Source: Gemmatimonadota bacterium (GTDB taxonomy: Bacteria > JAAXHH01). Taken from it: a stretch of 64,000 nucleotides of DNA. The DNA is taken from NCBI GenBank assembly GCA_009835325.1, contig VXWP01000098.1, forward strand, positions 1 to 64,000. Direction: 5' to 3'. A model generated the notes under the pieces. The model was not told the origin of the DNA, made no database searches, and saw only the letters and a list, made by a program, of their open reading frames with translations. Both the position numbers and the translations under genes were made by a program. This document shows positions 9,114 to 16,738 of this stretch, one piece after another (the stretch's first letter is position 1; every line of letters begins with the position of its first letter).

Positions 9114-9460
9114 GGGGTTCGTCCTTAAGGCAGGTACCGCAGTTCACCTGTTGCGGACGGGCGGGGTCCTGCCTGATGAGTGTCTGACGGGCTTCAAAGT
9201 GGGAATGAAGATACGAGACTACCCTGCAAAAATAGGTTGATAAGAACCATCGGCGCAAGGTATTTTACGTTTTTTTCCGGCGGGTCTGAGCACGATCCGG
9301 GGGATGGGCAGGAAGGCTTCGATCAGACCGACGATTCGGCCGTTTCTTCGGCCGTTTCTTTGGCAGGATTTCAGTCTGTGCTCAGCCTGGTTTCAGCCCG
9401 GTTTCAGCCCGGATTTCAGCCCGGATTTGCAGATCACGTAAAAGGAGTGACCGGCGCGTC
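9114..9460. other. Divergent dnaE/serA intergenic region with short tandem repeats
   Basis: No protein gene is supported in this 347-bp region. It separates the divergent starts of dnaE and serA and should hold both promoters. It contains short direct repeats: TTCGGCCGTTTC twice in tandem (9335-9358), and three copies of TTTCAGCCCG or a close variant between 9391 and 9424, just before the serA ribosome-binding site (AAAGGAG at 9441-9447). Confidence 0.6.
9335..9424. repeat. Two clusters of short direct repeats upstream of serA
   Basis: TTCGGCCGTTTC is present twice head-to-tail at 9335-9346 and 9347-9358. A second run has three spaced copies of TTTCAGCCCGG or its first ten bases (from 9391, 9402 and 9414), with a diverged copy (CTCAGCCTGG) just before. 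They could be binding sites or replication slippage products; nothing in the sequence decides this. Confidence 0.6.
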
Positions 9461-11089
9461 ATGCATCACGTTATCGTCCTCGACAAACTGGCCCGGGAAG
9501 GGCTCGAACGGCTCACCGGGGCAAGTGAAGTATTCCACGACGTGCGTACCGGCCTCGAGGGCGAGGCGCTGCGCGGCGCGCTCATGGAATTCGACGGTGC
9601 CATCTGCCGGAGCGACACAAAGATCACGGCGGACGTGCTGAAAGGCAACGCGCGCCTGCGCGGCATCGTGCGGGCGGGCGTGGGCACAGACAACATAGAC
9701 CGGAACGCCGCGACCCGGCAGGGTATCGTGGTCATGAACACGCCGACCGGCAACACCCTGAGCACGGCGGAGCACACCTTCACCCTCATCGCGGCCCTTT
9801 CGCGCAACATCGCGCCGGCGAACCGGAGTCTCATGGAAGGGCGGTGGGACCGCGGCGCGTTCACGGGAGTCCAGCTGGCCGGCAAGACCCTGGGCATCAT
9901 CGGCATGGGTCGCATCGGCCGGGAGGTCGCCGCGCGGGCGAAGGCCTTCGCCATGCGCGTCATCGGATTCGACCCTTTCCTCTCGCCCGAACAGGCCGCC
10001 AAGCTGGGTGTGGAGTACGTCGACGAAGTACGCAACCTGCTGCCCGAGGTGGATTACCTGACTGTGCATACGCCGCTGACTCCAGAGACCCGCCACCTGG
10101 TGAGCCACGATGAGATCGAACTGCTCAAACCTGGCGCGCGGCTGGTCAACTGCGCCCGCGGTGGCATCTACGACGAAGAAGCGCTGGTCCGGGGCCTCGA
10201 ATCCGGGAAGCTGGCCGGCGTGGCGCTGGACGTCTACGAAGAGGAGCCCTGTGTCGACAGCCCGCTGTTTCACATGCCCGGCGTGCTGTGCACCCCCCAT
10301 CTCGGGGCGAGCACGGAGGAGGCGCAGGCCGACGTCGCGGTGGAAGCCGTGGACCTCCTGGTCAACTTCCTGGTCACCGGAGAAGTCCGCCATGCCGTGA
10401 ACGCTGTAACCATCGATTCGAATACGTACCAGACGCTGGGCGGTTATCTCGACGTGGCCTACCGGCTGGGCATCCTGCTGTCCCAGTGGCACAGCGGGGG
10501 GCCGCGCGCATGCCGGCTGACCTACCGCGGCAAGGTGGTCGACGAGAACACGCGCCTGCTCACCTCCGCCTTCTGCGCGGGCCTGCTCGAGGACGCCCTC
10601 GACGAGGAAGTCAATATCGTCAACGGCGAGATGCTGCTCCGGGAACGGGGCATCCACCTGACGGAACAGACCCGCAGCGCGGCCGGGTTCTTCTCCTCGG
10701 CCATCAGCGTCGAGATCGACTGCGCCGATCAGACATACCGGGCCGACGGAACGGTTTTTGGAAACAACATGCCGAGGCTGATCCGCCTGGGTGAACACCG
10801 CATGGAGGCCTACCTGGACGGCAACCTCCTGGTCTTCCACCACAGCGACGTGCCCGGCATCGTCGGCGCCATCGGCGACACCTTCGGAAGGTACAAGGTG
10901 AACATCGCCCAGATGGCTGTGGGCAGGCTGGGGAACGAGCCCGGCGGCAAGGCCGTGGGCGTGCTGAACCTGGACGACGTCCCGCCCCAGGAGTCCATCG
11001 ACGAGATCATGGGTCACCCGGCCATCAACAGCGCGCGGTTCATCCGGCTGCCCGCCCACGGAGCCCTGCCGCCCTGGATGCCCGGGTGA
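9461..11089 (+). CDS. serA: D-3-phosphoglycerate dehydrogenase (long form with ACT domain)
   Basis: The 542-residue enzyme oxidises 3-phosphoglycerate to 3-phosphohydroxypyruvate, the first step of serine synthesis. The substrate domain is split around a Rossmann NAD domain (LGIIGMGRIGREVAARAKAF). The catalytic Arg and Glu regions are visible (NCARGGIYDEEAL, LDVYEEEP), as is the His motif TPHLGAST. An intervening allosteric domain and a C-terminal ACT domain (HHSDVPGIVGAIGDTFGRYKVNIAQM) follow, which is the long type known for serine feedback control. AAAGGAG lies about 13 bases before the ATG, a slightly long spacing. pdxJ follows, fitting the metabolic link between serine-pathway enzymes and vitamin B6. 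Confidence 0.96.
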   Translation: MHHVIVLDKLAREGLERLTGASEVFHDVRTGLEGEALRGALMEFDGAICRSDTKITADVLKGNARLRGIVRAGVGTDNIDRNAATRQGIVVMNTPTGNTLSTAEHTFTLIAALSRNIAPANRSLMEGRWDRGAFTGVQLAGKTLGIIGMGRIGREVAARAKAFAMRVIGFDPFLSPEQAAKLGVEYVDEVRNLLPEVDYLTVHTPLTPETRHLVSHDEIELLKPGARLVNCARGGIYDEEALVRGLESGKLAGVALDVYEEEPCVDSPLFHMPGVLCTPHLGASTEEAQADVAVEAVDLLVNFLVTGEVRHAVNAVTIDSNTYQTLGGYLDVAYRLGILLSQWHSGGPRACRLTYRGKVVDENTRLLTSAFCAGLLEDALDEEVNIVNGEMLLRERGIHLTEQTRSAAGFFSSAISVEIDCADQTYRADGTVFGNNMPRLIRLGEHRMEAYLDGNLLVFHHSDVPGIVGAIGDTFGRYKVNIAQMAVGRLGNEPGGKAVGVLNLDDVPPQESIDEIMGHPAINSARFIRLPAHGALPPWMPG

Positions 11090-11222
11090 TGCCGACCAGC
11101 CGAAGGGACCGGACGCGGTCTGGCCGAACGACGGCGCGGCAAGACTGAACACTTGGCCTGCCCGACCGCGCGTCACGTGGAACGATTGAAGAAAAACAGC
11201 CGTTTAAGGGAATACAGAGTCT

Positions 11223-11984
11223 ATGGCTAAACTTAGTGTCAACGTAAACAAGGTGGCCCTGCTGCGGAATACGCGCCTGCACGGCATACCCAGCGTGACG
11301 GGCGCGTCCCGGACCGCGATCGAGGCCGGCGCCTACGGCATCACGGTGCACCCGCGGCCCGACCAGCGCCATATCACGCCCGGCGACGTGGACGACCTGG
11401 CCGAAATGCTGAAGGACTACCCCGATATCGAATACAACATCGAGGGCAATCCCTTCCACCAGGTCATGGACATCGTCCGGAAGACCCGGCCCACGCAGGC
11501 CACGCTGGTTCCCGACGATCCGGACGCCTTCACCTCGGACCACGGATGGGACGTGAAGGTCAATGCCGAGAAACTCAAACCGGTCATCGCGGAACTGAAG
11601 GACCTGGGCTGCCGGGTCAGCCTGTTCATGGACGCGGACCTCGACCAGATCGACCGGGTGCCCGATATCGGGGCCGACCGGATCGAGCTGTACACCGAAC
11701 CCTATGCGGTGGCCTTCGCAGCAGGTCCCGAAGAGATGCAACCCGCACTTTCGGCCTTCGCCAGTGCGGCGGAACGCGCCCAAGAGCTCGGCCTGGGCGT
11801 CAATGCCGGTCACGATCTCAACCTGGACAACCTGGCGGTGTTCTGCGGCACCGTACCGAACGTGCTCGAGGTCTCGATCGGCCACGCGCTGGTCGCCGAT
11901 GCGCTGGAAATGGGGCTGAAGCTCGCCGTGGGCGCATACCTGGGCGAACTCGAAAAGGCGGAAGTGATTTCAACCAGTGCTTGA
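11223..11984 (+). CDS. pdxJ: Pyridoxine 5'-phosphate synthase
   Basis: The 253-residue product is close to the family's usual 240-250. It condenses 1-deoxyxylulose 5-phosphate with 3-amino-2-oxopropyl phosphate to make pyridoxine 5'-phosphate in the DXP-dependent B6 pathway. Family landmarks are present: N-terminal LSVNVNKVALLRNTR, the HPRPDQRHI active-site motif, EYNIEGNP, the D-x-D-x-D-Q-I segment in the middle (FMDADLDQIDR) and GHDLNLDNL near the C-terminus. It is 133 bp after serA in the same direction, with no clear terminator between, so co-transcription is possible. No strong ribosome-binding site precedes the ATG. Confidence 0.96.
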   Translation: MAKLSVNVNKVALLRNTRLHGIPSVTGASRTAIEAGAYGITVHPRPDQRHITPGDVDDLAEMLKDYPDIEYNIEGNPFHQVMDIVRKTRPTQATLVPDDPDAFTSDHGWDVKVNAEKLKPVIAELKDLGCRVSLFMDADLDQIDRVPDIGADRIELYTEPYAVAFAAGPEEMQPALSAFASAAERAQELGLGVNAGHDLNLDNLAVFCGTVPNVLEVSIGHALVADALEMGLKLAVGAYLGELEKAEVISTSA

Positions 11985-12053
11985 TCAAATGGGATCTATC
12001 CTGAACGTATCAGTATTGCGCGATCAAACAAATTCCCCCTGGAGGTTGATTAC

Positions 12054-13574
12054 ATGAAGACCCGATTAACACGCTTTATCCCATTGGCCTGCATGGTCCT
12101 TGCCTTGTCCGGTCCGTCCAGCCCGGCGATGTCCCAGGACCTGGCCGCCTTCGAGCAGAACGTCACGGAATTTACGCTCGACAACGGACTCACCTTCATC
12201 GTGGTGGAGAACCATGACGCCCCGGTCCTAAGCGTCCTTACCTACGCGGACGTCGGCTCCTCGGACGAGGTCAAGGGCATCACCGGCATAGCCCACCTCT
12301 TCGAGCACATGGCATTCAAGGGTACCACGACCATCGGCGCCATGGACCTGGAAGCCGAGTATGCGGCCATGGAGAAGGTGGACGAGATTTTCGACGATCT
12401 CCGGAACGAACGGCACAAGGGCCACCTGGCCGACCCCGAGCGCCTGGCCAGCCTGGAGCAGGCCTTCGAAAACGCCAAGACGGCGGCCCGGGAACTCGGC
12501 CGGTCCAATGCCATGGACGAGGCCATCGATCGCGCCGGCGGAACGGGGTTGAATGCCTCGACCAGCCGGGACGCCACGCGGTACTACTACAGTCTTCCCT
12601 CGAACAAGCTTGAGCTATTCTTCGCGCTGGAGTCCAACCGCTTCCTCGAACCGGTGCTCCGGGAGTTCTTCATAGAACGGGACGTGGTCAAGGAAGAACG
12701 CCGGATGAGCGAAAGCAGTCCGGTCGGACGCCTGGTGGAGGAGATGCTGAGCGCTGCGTACAAGGCCCATCCCTACGGTGAGCCGATCGTGGGCCACATG
12801 TCGGACATTGATTCCATGACCCGCGCGGAGGCGATGGATTTCTTCAGGCGATACTATGGCGCCGGCAACCTGACGATCATCATCTCGGGCGACGCGGACC
12901 CCGCGCACGTCAAGGAACTGGCCCACGAGTATTTCGACCGCCTTCCGGCCGGACCTCCGGTCGAACCGGTTGAGACGACCGAACCCCCGCAAATAGCGGA
13001 GCGTCGCGTAACCATGGAAGACCGGTCCCAGCCGGTGATCCTGATGGGTTACCATAAGGTCGACATCAACCACGAAGACGACGTGGTGTTCAACGTACTG
13101 TCCGATATCCTGGGAAGCGGCCGCACCAGCCGATTGTATACAAAACTCGTCAAGGATCAGAAAATCGCGGTGAACGCCTCCTCCTTCACGGACTTCCCTG
13201 GCAGCAAGTACCCCAACATGATCGTGTTCTTCGCCTTTCCGAGTAAGGACTACACCGCGGCGGACACGGAGCAAGCCATCGAGGAGGAAATCGAACGGAT
13301 CCGTAACGAGGAAGTCACCGAAGAGGAACTGTCCAGGGCGAAAGTGCGGGCCCGGGTCAACCTGATCCGGGGACTCGAGTCCAACATGGGACTTGCGACT
13401 CAACTGGCTTATTTTCATGTACTTACCGGAGACTGGCGGAACCTCTTCCACAGTATTGACGCGATCAATGAGGTGACCGCCGAAGATATCAAGCGCGTAG
13501 CCAACCAGTACCTGGTTTCCAAGAACCGGACGGTGGCTTTGATCGTTACCATGGATGATAGCGGAACCGAGTGA
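12054..13574 (+). CDS. M16 family zinc metallopeptidase, catalytic subunit, secreted
   Basis: The 506-residue product has a Sec signal peptide (about residues 1-28). The inverted zinc motif HLFEH is at residues 81-85 (His81, Glu84, His85), and the distal metal ligand lies in the VVKEERRMSE segment. Two M16 domains follow in the usual order. An insertion of roughly 60 charged residues after the zinc motif is typical of the pitrilysin-like bacterial group. GGAGG lies eight bases before the ATG. It is followed after 77 bp by a second M16 gene without the zinc motif, the usual arrangement of a catalytic and a structural partner forming a periplasmic heterodimer. The substrate is unknown. Confidence 0.92.
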   Translation: MKTRLTRFIPLACMVLALSGPSSPAMSQDLAAFEQNVTEFTLDNGLTFIVVENHDAPVLSVLTYADVGSSDEVKGITGIAHLFEHMAFKGTTTIGAMDLEAEYAAMEKVDEIFDDLRNERHKGHLADPERLASLEQAFENAKTAARELGRSNAMDEAIDRAGGTGLNASTSRDATRYYYSLPSNKLELFFALESNRFLEPVLREFFIERDVVKEERRMSESSPVGRLVEEMLSAAYKAHPYGEPIVGHMSDIDSMTRAEAMDFFRRYYGAGNLTIIISGDADPAHVKELAHEYFDRLPAGPPVEPVETTEPPQIAERRVTMEDRSQPVILMGYHKVDINHEDDVVFNVLSDILGSGRTSRLYTKLVKDQKIAVNASSFTDFPGSKYPNMIVFFAFPSKDYTAADTEQAIEEEIERIRNEEVTEEELSRAKVRARVNLIRGLESNMGLATQLAYFHVLTGDWRNLFHSIDAINEVTAEDIKRVANQYLVSKNRTVALIVTMDDSGTE

Positions 13575-13620
13575 TCACGGACCTAATGATCACGGATCGA
13601 CGCGAACATCCGCTGCCCTG

Positions 13621-13646
13621 AACACAGGAGTCGAACACAGGAGTCG
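13621..13646 (+). repeat. Duplicated ribosome-binding-site region (13-bp tandem repeat)
   Basis: AACACAGGAGTCG occurs twice head-to-tail immediately before the second M16 gene. Each copy holds an AGGAG Shine-Dalgarno core; the downstream one is correctly spaced for ATG 13652. The duplication looks like a slippage event and could affect initiation strength. Confidence 0.75.
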
Positions 13647-13651
13647 AACCC

Positions 13652-15790
13652 ATGCGCAGTACCCGTCTGAAAGTCATTACACTTGGCTTGATGCTGGCAG
13701 GGCTGGTCTTTTCGGCCATGCCGGTCGCGGCACAGAAGGACTACAGAGCGCTGCAATTCCCGCCGCTCAACGATATCGCCACCCCGACGCCCACCAGGGT
13801 GGTCCTGGATAACGGGATTATCCTGTACCTGGTGGAAGACCGCCGGCTGCCGATGATCAACCTGAGCGCCCGCTTCGGCGTGGGCTCCGTCAACGAACCG
13901 GCGGACAGGATCGGCCTGGCCGGGATCACCGGCGCGGTCATGCGCACGGGTGGGTCCACGAGCATGTCGGGCGACGAGATCGACGAGACCCTGGAGGGAC
14001 TGGGTGCGACCGTAGAGACACAGATCGGCCTGGTTTCCGGGTCCGCTTTCATGTCCGCTCTCAAGGACAACGTGGATACCGTGCTGCCCATTCTAGCGGA
14101 CATTCTCATGCATCCCGCCTTCCCCGAAGACAAGATCGAACTGGAAAAAGTCACCGCGCGATCCACGATCTCCCGTCGGAACGACGACCCGACCGACATG
14201 GCCTTCCGGGAATACCGCAAGCTGATCTACGGCGCGGAGAGTGTGTACGCGCGCCACGCCGAATACGCCACGATCGACGCCATTACCCGGGACGACCTCG
14301 TGGCCTTTCACCGGGACTGGATGCATCCGGACAACACCATGTTCGGCGTGTGGGGGGATTTCGACACGGACGAGATGGTAAAGAAGATCTCCGATGTATT
14401 CGGGGGATGGGAGAAGGCCGGGTTCGTGCGGCCCGATCTGCCCGATGTCGACTATACCTACGACAGTTCGGTGAACCTGGTCCGGAAGGACGATATCAAC
14501 CAGAGCACGGTCGTCCTCGGCCACATCGGCGGCGTCAGGGACAATCCCGACTACTTCGCCCTGCGGGTCATGAACGATATCCTCAGCGGCGGGTTTTCCG
14601 GCCGGCTCTTTCGCATTGTCCGGTCGGAGCAGGGCCTGGCCTACGCCGTCTTCGGCATCTACAGCGCCAACTACAATTTCCCCGGGATTTTCTACGTGGC
14701 CTGCATGACCAGTTCGGAAACCACGGCGCAGGCGATCCGGTCTCTCCGGCACGAAGTGGGACGGATGACGACCGATGAAATCACGGAAGAGGAACTGAAC
14801 CTGGCCAAGGAAAGTTTCCTGAATTCCTTCGTCTTCAATTTCGACAGTCGCCGTGAGATCATCGACCGGCAGATGACCTACGAGTACTACGGTTATCCCC
14901 AGGATTTCCTCGAGAAGACCAAGACCGGGATCGAAAAGGTGACCGTGGAAGACGTCAAGCGCGTGGCTCGCGAATACCTGCAGCCGGACAAGATGCGCCT
15001 CATCGTGGTCGGGAACGACCAGGATTTCGACGAGGCGATGTCGGCGTTCGGCGAGGTCAACGAGATCGACGTGACCATCGCGCTTCCCGCCGTGGAAGCC
15101 CCGGTAGCCACCGAGGACGACGTGGCCATGGGCAGGGAACTGCTGGTACGCTCGGCTGAAGCTATGGGCGGCCTAGATGCCCTGGCAGCGGTTCAGGCGG
15201 TCAGGGTAACCGCGGAAGTCACAGTGATCCAGCCCATGGGTGAGATGGCCATCGGCGTGGAAAGCCTGGTCGCGTTTCCGGACAGAATGAAGACGACTAT
15301 GCAGACGCCGATGGGAAACATCGATATGATATTGACCGGCGACCAGGCCCTGGTAGTTGATCCCATGGGCAATACGCAGCCCCTTCCGGACCAGCAGCGG
15401 GATTCGATGCGAGAGGAACTCTGGCGGAACCTGGTCTTTTTGTACAGCCGGATGGACGCGGAGGGGTTGACGGTGCAACATATCGGGCAGGAAGAGATCG
15501 AAGGAAGGACGGCGGAGGCGCTTCTGATCACGCCTCCGGATCTGAACCCCTTCAGGCTGTACCTGGACGCGGAGACCATGTTGCCGGTCAGGAAGGCCGG
15601 CCAGTCCATGTCCCAACAGGGCCCCGTGGAAGCCGAATCGACCATGAGCGATTACCGCGAAGTCGAAGGAATCAAACTGCCCTTCAAGGAGTCGATGAAA
15701 CAAAACGGGAATCCCAGCGGCGAGTCCGTGACCCAGACTATCGAGATCAACCCGGAGTTACCGGCCGACGCGTTTTCGGCGCCTGAATAA
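13652..15790 (+). CDS. M16-like non-catalytic partner with LolA-like C-terminal domain
   Basis: The 712-residue product has a signal peptide (about residues 1-29). The N-terminal 450 residues have the M16 fold, but where HxxEH should be the sequence reads GLAGITGAVMRTG, so zinc binding is lost. The second domain keeps the R/Y-rich motif typical of M16B partners. The last about 215 residues match the general look of outer-membrane lipoprotein-sorting (LolA-like) beta domains: MGGLDALAAVQAVRVTAE at its start, then amphipathic strands and a SDYREVEGIKLPFKE segment. Pairing with the active M16 enzyme upstream is expected. The LolA-like module may bind lipid or lipoprotein, which is inference. Confidence 0.88.
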   Translation: MRSTRLKVITLGLMLAGLVFSAMPVAAQKDYRALQFPPLNDIATPTPTRVVLDNGIILYLVEDRRLPMINLSARFGVGSVNEPADRIGLAGITGAVMRTGGSTSMSGDEIDETLEGLGATVETQIGLVSGSAFMSALKDNVDTVLPILADILMHPAFPEDKIELEKVTARSTISRRNDDPTDMAFREYRKLIYGAESVYARHAEYATIDAITRDDLVAFHRDWMHPDNTMFGVWGDFDTDEMVKKISDVFGGWEKAGFVRPDLPDVDYTYDSSVNLVRKDDINQSTVVLGHIGGVRDNPDYFALRVMNDILSGGFSGRLFRIVRSEQGLAYAVFGIYSANYNFPGIFYVACMTSSETTAQAIRSLRHEVGRMTTDEITEEELNLAKESFLNSFVFNFDSRREIIDRQMTYEYYGYPQDFLEKTKTGIEKVTVEDVKRVAREYLQPDKMRLIVVGNDQDFDEAMSAFGEVNEIDVTIALPAVEAPVATEDDVAMGRELLVRSAEAMGGLDALAAVQAVRVTAEVTVIQPMGEMAIGVESLVAFPDRMKTTMQTPMGNIDMILTGDQALVVDPMGNTQPLPDQQRDSMREELWRNLVFLYSRMDAEGLTVQHIGQEEIEGRTAEALLITPPDLNPFRLYLDAETMLPVRKAGQSMSQQGPVEAESTMSDYREVEGIKLPFKESMKQNGNPSGESVTQTIEINPELPADAFSAPE

Positions 15791-15802
15791 AAGGAAGCGA
15801 GC

Positions 15803-16735
15803 ATGTCCGCAGCTATCAAGCACCTGATCGACTGGAAGTACTGGGACGACGGCGAGATCGTGGAGATCCTGGACCTGGCCCGGCGTGTCAAGCACTACCG
15901 CTGGGAGTACCAGGGCAGGATGCAGGGCAACACGCTGGTCATGATCTTCCAGAAGACTTCCACGCGCACCCGGGTGTCCTTCGAGGCGGGCATGACCGAA
16001 ATGGGCGGTCACGCCATCAACCTGGACTGGATGACGACGAACTTCACCCTGAGCAAGGTCCGCTTCGAGACGCGGTACCTGGGACGCAACGCGGCGATCA
16101 TCATGGCGCGGCTGAAGGACAACCGGGACCTGCTGGAGATGGAGAAGGCCTCCACGGTGCCGGTCATCAACGGGTGCTGCAACCTCTACCACCCCTGCCA
16201 GGCCCTGGCGGACGTGCTGACCATCGCGGAAGACCGTCCGGAGGGCGTGGAAGGCGCGCGGCTGACCTATATCGGCGTGTACAACAACGTGGTCAATTCG
16301 CTGGTTTCCATCGCCGCGCCGCTGGGCGTGCACCTAACGCTGGTCTGTCCGATCAGGGAGCCGGCAAGTGTCGACGAGGAAAGCCGGAAGAAGTTGCTGG
16401 ACAGGGGGCTGCTCACGGAGACGCTGGATGCTGGGGAGGCGGTCGCGGAGGCCGACTACGTCTACACGGATACCTGGCTCGACATGGAACTCTTCAACGA
16501 TCCCGACTACGCGGCCGAGAAGGAAAAGCGTAGCGGGATCATGATGCCCTACCAGATCACCGCGTCCCTGCTCGCCGGCAGCCGTGCGAAGATCATGCAC
16601 GACATGCCCATCCATCCCGGCTACGAGATCGCCGAGGACATGATCGAGCACGAGCAGTCGATTATCTACGACCAGGCCGAGAACCGCCTGGACGCCCAGA
16701 AGGCCATCATGCTGCGGCTGCTGAACCGGTTGTAG
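15803..16735 (+). CDS. Ornithine-carbamoyltransferase-like enzyme with altered substrate motifs
   Basis: The 310-residue product has the carbamoyl-phosphate motif STRTR (residues 53-57), HPCQALAD (130-137), NNVVNSL and an OTC-like C-terminus (AENRLDAQKAIMLRLL), so the transferase fold is clear. The ornithine-side motifs are changed: the usual HCLP is HDMP (266-269), the usual SMG loop region reads DTWLDME, and the TQLGRGE stretch is absent. The catalytic Cys of OTC is therefore missing. It could be an anabolic argF equivalent with drifted motifs or act on another amine. AAGGAAG precedes the ATG. No other arginine genes are nearby; the upstream neighbours are M16 peptidases 12 bp away, so it may share their transcript. 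Confidence 0.8.
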   Translation: MSAAIKHLIDWKYWDDGEIVEILDLARRVKHYRWEYQGRMQGNTLVMIFQKTSTRTRVSFEAGMTEMGGHAINLDWMTTNFTLSKVRFETRYLGRNAAIIMARLKDNRDLLEMEKASTVPVINGCCNLYHPCQALADVLTIAEDRPEGVEGARLTYIGVYNNVVNSLVSIAAPLGVHLTLVCPIREPASVDEESRKKLLDRGLLTETLDAGEAVAEADYVYTDTWLDMELFNDPDYAAEKEKRSGIMMPYQITASLLAGSRAKIMHDMPIHPGYEIAEDMIEHEQSIIYDQAENRLDAQKAIMLRLLNRL

Positions 16736-16738
16736 CCC

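Noticed and set aside
9434-11176. 580-codon minus-strand frame opposite serA
   Set aside because: Shadow of a complete SerA with all motifs on the plus strand.
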